A DNA stretch of 34,546 nucleotides, from positions 1 through 34,546 of the forward strand of contig SKOZ01000003.1 of assembly GCA_007119795.1 (NCBI GenBank). The letters are read 5' to 3'. The notes under the pieces were generated by a model. The model was not told the DNA's origin. It saw nothing but the letters and a program-made list of their open reading frames with translations, and ran no database searches. Source of the stretch: Planctomycetales bacterium. GTDB taxonomy: Bacteria > Planctomycetota > Planctomycetia > Pirellulales > Thermoguttaceae. A program made the position numbers and the translations under genes. Positions 25,133 to 32,585 of the stretch are shown here, one piece after another (position 1 is the stretch's first letter; the number at the start of each line of letters is the position of its first letter).

Positions 25133-25729
25133 TCACGCCTCTTCTCCTCCCCGTGCACCGTGCCCCCAATCGACGTCGGTTACCGGGCGACCGATCTCGG
25201 GACCGATCTCGGGGAAGTCGCTTTCGACCCGGATGGCCTCAGCGAAATAGTCGCTGACCAGGGCCGTGCAGACGGCGGCGACGATGTCGAGGATCTCCCG
25301 ATCGCCGAGGCCGGCGGTGCGGAGGCGCGTCCAATCCCCGTCGGTCAGGTGGCCCCGTTTGTCGACCAGGGCGCAGGCGAAGCGGAGGACGGCCTGCCTT
25401 CGGCCGCTGGCGGAGTGTCCCTGGCGGGCGTCGGCGATCTCTTCCTCGCTCAGTCCCACGGCTCGCCCAAAGGCCGCGTGCCTGGCGACCGAATAGGTGG
25501 AGCGATTCCGCTCGGCCACTGCCAGGGCGATCTGCTCGCGGAGCTTGGCCGGCAAAACGCTCCGTTCCAGCGCGCCCTCAAGGCCGAGAAAACCCTCGAG
25601 CACCGTGGGCGATCGCGCCATGACCAGCAAGAGATTCGGGATCATCCCCAGGCGCGCCCGGACCCCGAGGAGCGCGTCGCGAGCCGCAGCGTCGCACACT
25701 TCCAGCTCGATCGGTTCTACCCTCGGCAT
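25133..25729 (-). CDS. AhpD-like (carboxymuconolactone decarboxylase family) protein lacking both catalytic cysteines
   Basis: 198 residues from the ATG at 25729, with GGAGGA upstream. The fold is recognisable from LGMIPNLLLVMARSPTVLEG, KLREQIALAVAERN and the C-terminal GDREILDIVAAVCTALVSDY. In AhpD-like peroxidase-related enzymes a CxxC followed by histidine lies after the conserved glutamate. Here the segment is E73-RNR-S77-TY-S80-VAR-H84. Serines replace both cysteines (codons at 25499-25501 and 25490-25492), while Glu and His remain. Redox peroxidase chemistry of the known type should be impossible. The protein may have another activity or be a non-catalytic relative. The reading frame is intact, so this is not simple decay. 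Confidence 0.85.
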   Translation of the reverse strand: MPRVEPIELEVCDAAARDALLGVRARLGMIPNLLLVMARSPTVLEGFLGLEGALERSVLPAKLREQIALAVAERNRSTYSVARHAAFGRAVGLSEEEIADARQGHSASGRRQAVLRFACALVDKRGHLTDGDWTRLRTAGLGDREILDIVAAVCTALVSDYFAEAIRVESDFPEIGPEIGRPVTDVDWGHGARGGEEA

Positions 25730-25854
25730 CCGACTCCTCCACAGATCGGCGTAAACCACGAACGGCTGAAGGAACGCGCACCGGGGACGCAGGCTGAAAC
25801 CTCACCAGTGGCGGCCCCTGTAGCGGTGTAGGTTGCGGGCTCTGCTCTCCGGCT

Positions 25855-25973
25855 GGGTGTTAAAGTGGGTCGACTGCACAGTATTGGTGGTTTGAGTTGC
25901 TTGGTTAATTTAAAGGGCTGGGCGCCGCGGCGCGTCCAGGTTTCGTCCGCGGCGCCCAGCTTCCGTAACACCC
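25855..25973. repeat. Nested inverted repeats with a 14-bp GC-rich stem
   Basis: The outer arms are GGGTGTTA (25855-25862) and TAACACCC (25966-25973). The inner arms are GCTGGGCGCCGCGG (25917-25930) and CCGCGGCGCCCAGC (25947-25960) around a 16-base loop. Both pairs are exact. In RNA, the outer helix would enclose about 100 bases including the strong inner stem. There is no U-run directly after the stem on either strand. Confidence 0.7.
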
Positions 25974-26079
25974 TTGGGTATCGCAAAGGCCCCCAGGTCG
26001 GCCTCCCTTTACATTTGCGGGATACTGCCGAACTGAAGAATCGCTTGGTATGGGCGATAGCGGGAGCAAAAATCGTGCC

Positions 26080-26098
26080 GAACCTGCGTTGCAGGTTC
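26080..26098. repeat. Short perfect hairpin
   Basis: GAACCTGC (26080-26087) and GCAGGTTC (26091-26098) pair exactly around a three-base loop. On the minus strand, a run of five T follows seven bases after the stem. It could therefore act as a weak terminator for transcription leaving the sigma-54 gene side, but the spacing is not ideal. Confidence 0.55.
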
Positions 26099-26151
26099 TA
26101 AGCCGAATATCCACAAACACTTGCTGCCGATTCGCCTGCCGCGCCGCCGGA

Positions 26152-26167
26152 CCACGAGATCTCGTGG
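26152..26167. promoter_or_regulatory. Perfect 16-bp palindrome, possible operator
   Basis: CCACGAGATCTCGTGG is its own reverse complement, about 87 bases upstream of the first possible start of the sigma-54 activator. A palindrome this long without a loop suits a dimeric DNA-binding protein better than an RNA hairpin. The ligand is unknown. Confidence 0.4.
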
Positions 26168-26253
26168 GTCACGAAGGGCCGTTGAAAAGACACGCAGGAT
26201 CGTTAAAATGCGTGCGCTGCTGAGACTGTTTGGTTTGATGGGTACTAGGCAGG

Positions 26254-27510
26254 ATGCGAGGCATGGGGTCCATGTCTGATCGCGAATCCGTGGACGAAGC
26301 CTTCGAGACGCTCCACGCGCTCTTGACCAAGGCGGTCGAAGAGACTTCGACCGACGAGGTCCTCCGCGCCCTGGCTTACACTTTGGCCCGTCGCCAGCCC
26401 CCGGCGAAAGACGGTCGTCGCGACGGCGCCGAGGCAGTCCGGCCAAGCCGGGCAGGGGTGCCCGGCCCAACGGCTGAAGCGTCCCGCAACGACATCCGGC
26501 CGGAGGGGGCCGAACGTTTCGCCATGGGTGAGATCATCGGGCAGAGCGCCGTGATCAGGAATCTCGCCAGACAGGTCGAGCTCGTGGCCCCCACCGACGC
26601 CAGTACGCTCGTTCTAGGGGAGTCGGGGACGGGCAAGGAGTTGGTGGCCCGCGAGATCCATCGCCGGAGCTCCCGGAGCGGTCGGCGGCTGGTCAAGGTC
26701 AATTGCGTGAGCGTTCCGCGGGATCTCTATGAAAGCGAGTTCTTCGGCCATGTCCGGGGGGCCTTCACCGGTGCCCTCAAAGACCGTGCGGGCCGCTTCG
26801 AGCTGGCCGACGGCGGTACCCTGTTCCTCGACGAAGTGGGCGAGATCCCCTTTCCACTGCAGGGCAAACTCCTCCGTGTCCTGCAGGAGGGGGAGTTCGA
26901 GCGGGTCGGGGAAGAGGTAACCCGGCGGGTCGACGTTCGCATCGTCTCCGCCACGAATCGCGACCTCAAGGCGGAACTCGAAGCGGGACGCTTCCGCAGA
27001 GATCTCTTCTACCGGCTGGCGGTCTTTCCCATCGAGGTGGCGCCGCTGCGACAGCGGAAGGAAGACATCCCCCTCCTCGCGGAGTATTTCTTGGAACGGG
27101 CGGCCGCGGAGCTCAATCGTTCCGGTCCTCGCCTGACGCACGCGAACATCATCCGCCTCCAGCAGTACGACTGGCCGGGCAATATCCGCGAGCTGCGGAA
27201 TGTGATCGAGCGGGCCGTGATCACCTCGCGAGGGGATGTGCTCCACTTCGACCTCCCGCATCACACTGCTCACCCCGCCGAAGCCGGCGGCTCGAACAGT
27301 CCGCTTTCCGGCCGCGGCCCCGTGCTTCCCGACGCCGAGGTCGTCCGGCTGCGGCGCGAAAACACCCTGGCCGCGCTCGAGGAGGCGAGGTGGAAGATCT
27401 ACGGTCCCGGAGGGGCAGCCGAACTCCTGGGGCTGCCGCCCACCACGCTGCTCTCGCGGATCAAGCGACTGGGAATCGAAAAGCCCCGTCGGCCGGGTCA
27501 ACCACGTTGA
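26254..27510 (+). CDS. Sigma-54-dependent transcriptional activator without a recognisable sensor domain
   Basis: Up to 418 residues; ATGs at 26254, 26263 and 26272 are all possible and none has a strong ribosome site. Numbered from the first, the AAA+ domain covers about 92-330. It has Walker A GESGTGKE (122-129), the sigma-54-contacting loop GAFTGA (169-174), Walker B LFLDE (190-194), and then [18 protein letters not shown] and [10 protein letters not shown]. The C-terminal helix-turn-helix ([20 protein letters not shown]) binds enhancers. The first 90 residues show no receiver, GAF, PAS or FHA domain, only a helical segment and a linker. It may be constitutive or controlled by a partner. 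The hairpin-rich region lies directly upstream. Confidence 0.93.
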   Translation: MRGMGSMSDRESVDEAFETLHALLTKAVEETSTDEVLRALAYTLARRQPPAKDGRRDGAEAVRPSRAGVPGPTAEASRNDIRPEGAERFAMGEIIGQSAVIRNLARQVELVAPTDASTLVLGESGTGKELVAREIHRRSSRSGRRLVKVNCVSVPRDLYESEFFGHVRGAFTGALKDRAGRFELADGGTLFLDEVGEIPFPLQGKLLRVLQEGEFERVGEEVTRRVDVRIVSATNRDLKAELEAGRFRRDLFYRLAVFPIEVAPLRQRKEDIPLLAEYFLERAAAELNRSGPRLTHANIIRLQQYDWPGNIRELRNVIERAVITSRGDVLHFDLPHHTAHPAEAGGSNSPLSGRGPVLPDAEVVRLRRENTLAALEEARWKIYGPGGAAELLGLPPTTLLSRIKRLGIEKPRRPGQPR

Positions 27511-27794
27511 GCGGGCGACGGGTCGTCGAGGGCTTCCGTTCCGCCCAACTCCACGAACACGAAGTGGTGGTCGCGGATCGCGGGGCGTTCCTAGCCCGCC
27601 TGGAATCCGCAGACCGCCGGTGTGGAGGAGACGCCGGCTTGCGCGCGGTTGGGCCAACTGTCCCGCCAGTCGAGGCGAACAAGCCGTTGCGGTCGGGGCC
27701 CTACCGGCTTAAGCTGTCTCCTTCCAGGGGGGGGCTTCCGCGGTCTCGCTCCAGGTTCGCCCGTACCGTCCAATCTTTTCAGGGAGCAGAATCC
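27511..27794. other. Intergenic region, no gene seen
   Basis: 284 bases after the sigma-54 activator. No open frame with a ribosome site or motif was found and no terminator hairpin is obvious. It leads into the degraded SUMF1 gene. Confidence 0.35.
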
Positions 27795-28102
27795 ATGGGG
27801 AGCCGAGACCGGCTGAGTATCTCGACGGGGACTGTGGCCAGCCATCTTTGGGCACTGGTCGTCGTCGCTGCCGTGGCGGGGGGGCGGAACCGAGGTTGGG
27901 TCTATCGTCTGTCCACGGAGGCGGAGTGGGAGTACGCGTGCCGAGCGGGTACGACAACCGCGTTTCACTTTGGGAACGTATCGGACGGCAGCCAGGCGAA
28001 CTGCAATGGCGAGTTTCCGTACGGCACGGAGCAGAAGGGGGATATCTGCGACGGCCCACCACCGTCGGTTCGTACGCAGCGAACGGCTTCGGCATGCACT
28101 GA
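27795..28102 (+). pseudogene. Remnant of an exported FGE-sulfatase (SUMF1) domain protein
   Basis: An ATG at 27795 with GGGAG eight bases upstream opens a signal-peptide-like start (ASHLWALVVVAAVAGG). The frame then jumps directly into the middle of a SUMF1 domain: YRLSTEAEWEYACRAGTT and CNGEFPYGTEQKG. At about 28040 the frame shifts (one base missing or two extra), and the match continues as YLRRPTTVGSYAANGFGMH before a TGA at 28100-28102. A full domain would continue into D-M-H-G-N-V-W-E-W. The start, middle and end of the domain are therefore missing around a core of about 70 residues. SUMF1 relatives activate sulfatases or serve other roles in planctomycetes. This copy cannot be functional. 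Confidence 0.75.
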
Positions 28103-28111
28103 GGATCTCCG

Positions 28112-28570
28112 ATGACGAGCTGGACCGAAGCCGATTTCGAACGACTCTGCTGGCACGACTGCCGCGTCCACGGCTTCTTTCTGGTGGAGCGCCCTTATGG
28201 ATGCGCCGACATCATCCTCGACCTGGACTTCATCAGTGCCTGGGAGGAATCCGAGGACCGCTCCCTCCGTTTCCGGGTCGCCGCCGCAACGTTGGTCTTT
28301 CACGATGCATTTGGCCTCGTCCTCCGTCTCGACTACGCTACTCCTGGCGCCGGAATGGTTCCCTTTTCCATCGAAGGCATTCACCGGGAACCCATTGCTG
28401 CCGATGCTCAGCCACCTCGATTCCGTTATGCCATACCCATCAACTGGCCGGACGGCTCGATCACCTTCGAGGGCTATCGCTTCACACAGACCTTACGCGC
28501 CGAGCCTATGACAACCAGCAGTCGACTCCTGGAACCCCATCAGAGACCAGCCCTGTTCGGTAAGGGCTAG
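28112..28570 (+). CDS. Uncharacterised small protein (W-T-E-x-D-F-E start)
   Basis: 152 residues. GAGG seven bases upstream of the ATG overlaps the stop of the SUMF1 remnant. It opens [19 protein letters not shown], continues with acidic strands ([11 protein letters not shown]), [25 protein letters not shown] and [19 protein letters not shown] recognise this as a widespread bacterial family of about 150 residues with no known function. Its W-H-D-x-x-x-H-G motif and alternating strands suggest a compact beta-rich fold. The last 15 residues after TQTLRAEPM look unrelated to the core. No partner gene is evident. It could be a small immunity-type or housekeeping protein; that is a guess only. Confidence 0.7.
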   Translation: MTSWTEADFERLCWHDCRVHGFFLVERPYGCADIILDLDFISAWEESEDRSLRFRVAAATLVFHDAFGLVLRLDYATPGAGMVPFSIEGIHREPIAADAQPPRFRYAIPINWPDGSITFEGYRFTQTLRAEPMTTSSRLLEPHQRPALFGKG

Positions 28571-28616
28571 CGGACCGGCGTTGGCCGGGGCGGGAGGTTG
28601 GGAAAAGGGGGGCACT

Positions 28617-28709
28617 CCCTCTCGATTCGGGAGAGGGCGATGCTGGAGTATTCATCGCGGCGAAGCGGAGCTTCGCGGACTGGCGTTCCCAAGCTGGAGC
28701 TTGGGAACG
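28617..28709. repeat. Cluster of REP-like hairpins
   Basis: Three inverted repeats lie in 93 bases. CCCTCTC/GAGAGGG is at 28617-28623 and 28631-28637. GCGAAGC/GCTTCGC is at 28660-28666 and 28670-28676, with a three-base loop. CGTTCCCAAGCT/AGCTTGGGAACG is at 28684-28695 and 28698-28709, with a two-base loop. The last, in particular, resembles palindromes I recall as dispersed repeats in planctomycete and cyanobacterial genomes. The whole 28571-28803 interval has no other feature. Confidence 0.6.
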
Positions 28710-28803
28710 AGGGGGAGGCAATTGCCGTTGGCAGCCCGCGCGCGTAGACTTCCTCGAACAGGCGTGGTGCCAAGTCGCTCTCTTGTCCCGGAAAGGGCCC
28801 GCG

Positions 28804-29979
28804 ATGCGTGGAGGGTTCTCGTTAATAACTCTGGCTTGTCTCGCCTTCTCTGCCGGGTGCGATCGGGCGTCGGTCTTGTCCGCTGCGTCGCCGGAGGGGC
28901 TGGAAAGAACCGGGAGTACGTCCATGGAGACCGTGCGTGTTCGGCTCATCGGCGCCGACGGCGAGCTCACGCCGCCGGTCGATTCGCCCAAAGTGGTCCT
29001 CTCCGACGATGAGTGGCGGGAGCGGCTCACGCCCGAGCAATACCGCATCACCCGCGATTCGGGTACGGAGCGTCCCTTCTGCGGCACCCTCCTCGACAAC
29101 AAGGAGGCGGGGCTCTATGCCTGCATCTGCTGCGACCTGCCCCTCTTCTCCTCGGGTCACAAGTACGACTCGGGTACCGGCTGGCCCAGCTTCTTCCGGC
29201 CCATCGCTGCGGAGAACCTCCGCGGGGAGGCCGACTACAGCCACGGCATGAGGCGTACCGAGATCCTCTGCACCCGCTGCGACGCCCACCTGGGCCACGT
29301 CTTCAACGACGGCCCACCCCCCACCGGCCGCCGCTACTGCCTTAATTCCGAGGCCCTCCGCTTCGTCGCCGTGGCAGACCTGGCCGAGCTGGCCGAGGAG
29401 CCGCTGGCGGCAATGCAGCGGGCCGAGCTCGTGCTCGCCGGGGGGTGCTTCTGGTGCGTGGAGGCGGTCTTCCGCCAGCTCGATGGTGTGCTCGACGTCA
29501 CCAGCGGGTATGCCGGCGGGTCCGCCGAGACGGCCCGCTATGAAGCCGTGTCGACCGGCCGGACGGACCATGCCGAAGCGGTGCGGATCGTGTACGACCC
29601 GGCGCGGATCGACGTCGAGCAGTTGCTCGAGGTCCACTTCGCCACCCACGACCCCACGACGCGCAACCGCCAGGGGAACGACGTGGGCCCCCAATACCGC
29701 TCGGCGATCTTCTATCGCAACGAGGAGGAACGCCGCCGCGCCCAGGCCTTCCTGGCACGGCTCGAAGAGGCGAACGCCTTCCCGCGGCCCATCGTGACCA
29801 CGTTGGAGCCGCTCACCGAGTTCTTCCGCGCGGAAGAGAAACACCAGGACTTCGTCGCCTGCAACCCTTACCAGCCCTACGTCCAGGCGGTGGCCCTGCC
29901 GAAGGTCCGGAAGGTTCGCGAGAAGTTCGGCGATCTGCTCAAGCCGCCGAGCGAGGCGGCCTCGGACTTCGGCAGGTAG
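28804..29979 (+). CDS. msrAB: Methionine sulfoxide reductase MsrB-MsrA fusion, probable lipoprotein
   Basis: 391 residues from the ATG at 28804, with AAAGGG six bases upstream. Residues 1-19 look like a lipoprotein signal ending FSAGC (Cys19), with a slightly unusual lipobox. MsrB comes first: [12 protein letters not shown], zinc cysteines C107/C110 and C156/C159, [10 protein letters not shown], and the catalytic cysteine C179 in RYCLNS. MsrA follows from about residue 208, with GGCFWC (catalytic C215), [20 protein letters not shown] and HATHD-like FATHDPTT. The two halves reduce the R and S forms of methionine sulfoxide, here probably in exported proteins. The B-then-A order is the reverse of the common A-B fusion. 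All catalytic and zinc residues are present. Confidence 0.94.
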   Translation: MRGGFSLITLACLAFSAGCDRASVLSAASPEGLERTGSTSMETVRVRLIGADGELTPPVDSPKVVLSDDEWRERLTPEQYRITRDSGTERPFCGTLLDNKEAGLYACICCDLPLFSSGHKYDSGTGWPSFFRPIAAENLRGEADYSHGMRRTEILCTRCDAHLGHVFNDGPPPTGRRYCLNSEALRFVAVADLAELAEEPLAAMQRAELVLAGGCFWCVEAVFRQLDGVLDVTSGYAGGSAETARYEAVSTGRTDHAEAVRIVYDPARIDVEQLLEVHFATHDPTTRNRQGNDVGPQYRSAIFYRNEEERRRAQAFLARLEEANAFPRPIVTTLEPLTEFFRAEEKHQDFVACNPYQPYVQAVALPKVRKVREKFGDLLKPPSEAASDFGR

Positions 29980-30063
29980 CGAGGAGCGGTGGAGCCGGCG
30001 CTGGAGGGGGGAATCCCGCCGCGCCGCCCTGGCAACGCTCTCTGCCCGTGGTGCGCGCGATTC

Positions 30064-31545
30064 CTACACGTTCCCCTCCAGGGTGAGGCGGCTGAGGCGG
30101 GCGAAGGCCTTCATGCGGCGGGCGGTGCTGCGGTCGGCGGCGTAGAGGATCGGATGGGGTCCGCGGTAGATGTCGCAGACGTCGGCTACGCCGTCGACGT
30201 CCATGAGGAAGCGCGTGGCGCAGCCGCCCGTCGGGGGCGAGGCGGGCGAGGAGATCACCCGGCCCGTCCAGCAGGAGAGCGCGTCCTCGCTGCTCTGGTA
30301 TTTCGCCAGGAGCACCGGCTCGCCGGGTGTCCACTTCACGTCGAGGGCGGCGGTCTTCGGCAACTGGTGGAAGAAGGGCCGCACGGCGAACTCCTGGTCG
30401 GGCCCCTCGGGGCCGTGGAGCTTCCAGGCGCAGGTGCAGTGGGCGCCGAAATAGCGGTTCTCGCTGGTGTCGAACTCGGGGTTGTGCTGGAAGCCCGCCC
30501 GCTCGAAGAGCCAGCGGCCGAGCATGAGCGTCAGCGTGGCGTTCAGATCGTTCTCGCAGCCGCAGGGGACGAGGTTGCCGTTGTTCAGGGCGAAGCTGAT
30601 GCACGGTTTGCGGTGCTTGAGGAAGAGGCACTCGATGGTGATGGCGTCGGCCCCGTAACGCGCCATGATCTCCTCCACGGCGCGGTGCGCGCGGAAGCCC
30701 TCGACGAAGTACTCGTCGGCGACGGCGGTCACCGAGGTGGCCCGCTCCTTGAAGGCCATGGCCTCGGCGGCCAGGGCGTCGGTCGCCTCCACGGCGTCGA
30801 AGAGGGTGTTGAACTCCTCGGCGGGCACACCCACGACCTCGATCCCCAGCCGCTGCTCGACGTCTTCGACCCGCTCCGTCACCCGCCCGGAAACGCGGAG
30901 CAGCCGGCTCTGGGCGAGCATCTTGCGGGCGTGGACCGCCCTGAGGCCCCGCTCGATTTCGTCCCAATTCTCGATGGAGTGGATGTAGTAGAGCCCCTCG
31001 GCCGTCCGCAGGTACTCGGGCGGCAACTGGTGGTTCGAACCGACCGGCTGGTAGACGATGGCCGCCGGCGCCGACTCCGTCGCCATTTCGTAGGACCAGC
31101 GGGCGAATGTGTTCCAGAAGTTGACCACGAGCACGGCATCCGGCCCTTGGGCTTGGGCCCGCTCGATGAACTCGCGGACGTGTGCCTCGCGGTAGATCGG
31201 CCGGGGAGCGAACTCGACCTCGACACCCACCTTGCCGGCGATGGCCCGGATCTGCTCGGTGAAGGTCCGCTCCTGGGCCTCGGGCTCGAACTGGTTGCCC
31301 GGCCAGGTGAACCAGTGGTGGACCCGCCAGGAGTCTTCCATGCGGCCCTCGTTGACCACGTCGGCCGGCGGATACATGAAGGCCGCGAGGATCCGCGCGG
31401 GCTGCTTGGCGCGCGGCGCCAGGATCGGTTCGTTTGCGGCCGACGCGCCGGCGAGCCGCGCCGAGAGCATCCCCGTCATTCCCAGAGCGCCGCTGGCAGC
31501 CAGAAAACCGCGGCGGTCCAGGGGCGATGAGCACGATTCGCACAT
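30064..31545 (-). CDS. Tat-exported L-fucose/arabinose-isomerase-like protein
   Basis: 493 residues from the ATG at 31545 (AGG nine bases upstream). A twin-arginine signal (DRRGFLAASGALGMTGM) ends near residue 36. The rest resembles the three-domain fucose/arabinose isomerase fold: a Rossmann-like first half (PDAVLVVNFWNTFARWSYE, VGVPAEEFNTLFDAVEATD), and a second half with ITIECLFLKHRKP, CGCENDLNATLTLMLGRWLF and HCTCAWKLHGPEG. The Glu and Asp in CENDLNA occupy the place of isomerase metal ligands. Planctomycetes often carry such exported proteins beside sugar degradation genes, but none is next to this one. Activity on a particular sugar cannot be claimed. The frame is intact. Confidence 0.8.
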   Translation of the reverse strand: MCESCSSPLDRRGFLAASGALGMTGMLSARLAGASAANEPILAPRAKQPARILAAFMYPPADVVNEGRMEDSWRVHHWFTWPGNQFEPEAQERTFTEQIRAIAGKVGVEVEFAPRPIYREAHVREFIERAQAQGPDAVLVVNFWNTFARWSYEMATESAPAAIVYQPVGSNHQLPPEYLRTAEGLYYIHSIENWDEIERGLRAVHARKMLAQSRLLRVSGRVTERVEDVEQRLGIEVVGVPAEEFNTLFDAVEATDALAAEAMAFKERATSVTAVADEYFVEGFRAHRAVEEIMARYGADAITIECLFLKHRKPCISFALNNGNLVPCGCENDLNATLTLMLGRWLFERAGFQHNPEFDTSENRYFGAHCTCAWKLHGPEGPDQEFAVRPFFHQLPKTAALDVKWTPGEPVLLAKYQSSEDALSCWTGRVISSPASPPTGGCATRFLMDVDGVADVCDIYRGPHPILYAADRSTARRMKAFARLSRLTLEGNV

Positions 31546-31720
31546 GATGATTACCTGCTTGCACGGGTTCGGAACGACCGGCCCCGCACCCCGCCGGCGG
31601 ACGATGCCCGTGCGGGAAAGACCGGGACTTCAGCGCAGAGTAACCTGAGCCGCTGGGGTGGGCAAGAGAGGACCGGTCGCCGTTGGCCCGCTCCAGGATC
31701 GATTCCCGTAATTGTTCATA

Positions 31721-31800
31721 GGGGACTGTCCCAATTTTCGCGGCCGTAGAAGATATACCTCGTGGATACGCTATTCAGCCGCGAAGATGGGACGGTCCCC
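31721..31800. repeat. 80-bp inverted-repeat element (REP/MITE-like)
   Basis: The left arm (31721-31744) begins GGGGACTGTCCCAATTTTCG. The right arm (31778-31800) ends GATGGGACGGTCCCC. The arms are reverse complements at nearly all positions, differing only at a short AATT/GAT stretch and one A/G change. The GGGGAC...GTCCCC ends are themselves short palindromes. A 33-base centre has no coding. It looks like a non-autonomous repeat or a remnant related to IS200-type REP elements; no transposase is nearby. Confidence 0.6.
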
Positions 31801-32095
31801 TTCGGCCCGGCCGGCGGACGAGCGCTTCGAAATCCGCCGGGTCCGGCACGGTTCGATGCGGGACGCGATCATCCGGACTTGGTGACGGGACGCCTCGGGA
31901 GGGTTGCGGTACTCGTGGCCGCTCCCAAATCCCCTTTGTCGGGTGGGCTGCCTCGACGGCCCCGCTGAGAGGTGGAGCACCAGCGCCAGCCGGTCATGCA
32001 AACGATCCTCCGCGGCAGCCCCCCCTTCTGGTATCAAGGTTGGCCAATCCGGGTCCGCAAATGCCCTACAGCGCTCCTGAGCGGAAAAACCAAGG

Positions 32096-32123
32096 TTGAC
32101 GGCGTACAAACGAAAGCTACAAT
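32096..32123 (+). promoter_or_regulatory. Sigma-70-type promoter for the blaI-like operon
   Basis: TTGACG at 32096-32101 and TACAAT at 32118-32123 lie 16 bases apart and match the consensus at five of six positions each. The leader to the ATG at 32187 is about 57 bases. The dyad described separately covers the spacer, the -10 and the start point. Confidence 0.6.
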
Positions 32124-32139
32124 GGCGTTCGCTTGTACG
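32103..32139 (+). promoter_or_regulatory. Dyad operator over the blaI-like promoter
   Basis: CGTACAAACGAAAGC (32103-32117) and GCGTTCGCTTGTACG (32125-32139) are reverse complements at 13 of 15 positions around a seven-base centre. Each outer end carries TACA or TGTA, the core half-site of BlaI/MecI operators. The dyad covers the promoter spacer, the -10 and the likely start point, so binding would block transcription. It is most simply read as the autoregulatory site of the BlaI protein encoded next. Confidence 0.6.
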
Positions 32140-32186
32140 TTTAGGTGACGGGGTACCTCCCATGCGATCTTGAGCTGCTTCCTCCC

Positions 32187-32585
32187 ATGACGACGCAACG
32201 TCCGCCCCTCTCACGTGCCGAGTTGGAGATGGCACGCATCGTCTGGGACCTGGGCGAGGCGACCGTGCGGCAGGTCTTCGAACGCCTGCCTGCCGAGCGG
32301 GAACTCGATTTCAAGACCGTGCAGACCTACCTTCGCCGCCTGGAGGCGAAAGGGTACCTCCGCACCCACCGCGAGGGCAGGAGCAAGGTCTATCGCCCCC
32401 GCGTGCAGCCCGACCAGGTGGTCCGCGAGACGGTGAGCGACTTCGTCGACCGCCTCTTCGACGGCGAGCTCCTCCCGCTCGTCCAGCACCTGGTCGAAGA
32501 CCGCGGCATCGAAGAGGACGAGATCCGGCAGCTCCGCGCGCTGCTGGACCGACTGGAGGCAGAACATGAGTCTCGACGCCAGTGA
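32187..32585 (+). CDS. BlaI/MecI family repressor
   Basis: 132 residues from the ATG at 32187. An in-frame GTG at 32145 is less likely, and no strong ribosome site precedes either. The winged helix covers about residues 8-78: LSRAELEMARIVWDLGEATV, FKTVQTYLRRLEAKGYL and GRSKVYRPRV. The C-terminal half is a dimerisation helix bundle (VSDFVDRLFDGELLPLVQHL). BlaI proteins repress until a BlaR1-type membrane protease triggers their cleavage. This one overlaps the next gene by 20 bases, so the two are coupled. Target genes beyond its own operon are not evident; no beta-lactamase gene is in the window. Confidence 0.93.
   Translation: MTTQRPPLSRAELEMARIVWDLGEATVRQVFERLPAERELDFKTVQTYLRRLEAKGYLRTHREGRSKVYRPRVQPDQVVRETVSDFVDRLFDGELLPLVQHLVEDRGIEEDEIRQLRALLDRLEAEHESRRQ

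Larger units (their letters stand above)
25730..26253. other. Hairpin-rich non-coding region
   Basis: 524 bases between the AhpD-like gene and the sigma-54 activator. It is less GC-rich than its surroundings and carries at least five inverted repeats between 25855 and 26167. Open frames within it (for example 25865-26101 plus) lack ribosome sites and known motifs. The arrangement suggests a structured RNA or a non-coding repeat element. It does not match RNase P RNA, tmRNA, SRP RNA or tRNA as far as I can recognise them. Confidence 0.5.
31546..32186. other. Long intergenic region upstream of the BlaI gene
   Basis: 641 bases. It contains an 80-bp inverted-repeat element at 31721-31800 and the promoter and dyad at 32096-32139. 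The middle, about 31801-32090, shows no gene, tRNA or terminator. Open frames here lack ribosome sites or motifs. Confidence 0.45.

Noticed and set aside
25917..25960. The 14-bp stem as a simple intrinsic terminator
   Set aside because: No T-run directly follows the stem on either strand, and it is nested inside a second repeat pair.
25865..26101. A 78-codon plus-strand frame in the hairpin-rich region
   Set aside because: There is no ribosome site or recognisable motif, and the sequence is dominated by inverted repeats; I treat it as non-coding.
29939..31564. A 541-codon open frame on the minus strand
   Set aside because: It overlaps the fucose-isomerase-like gene in a different frame; its Arg/Pro-rich content and lack of motifs mark it as a shadow.
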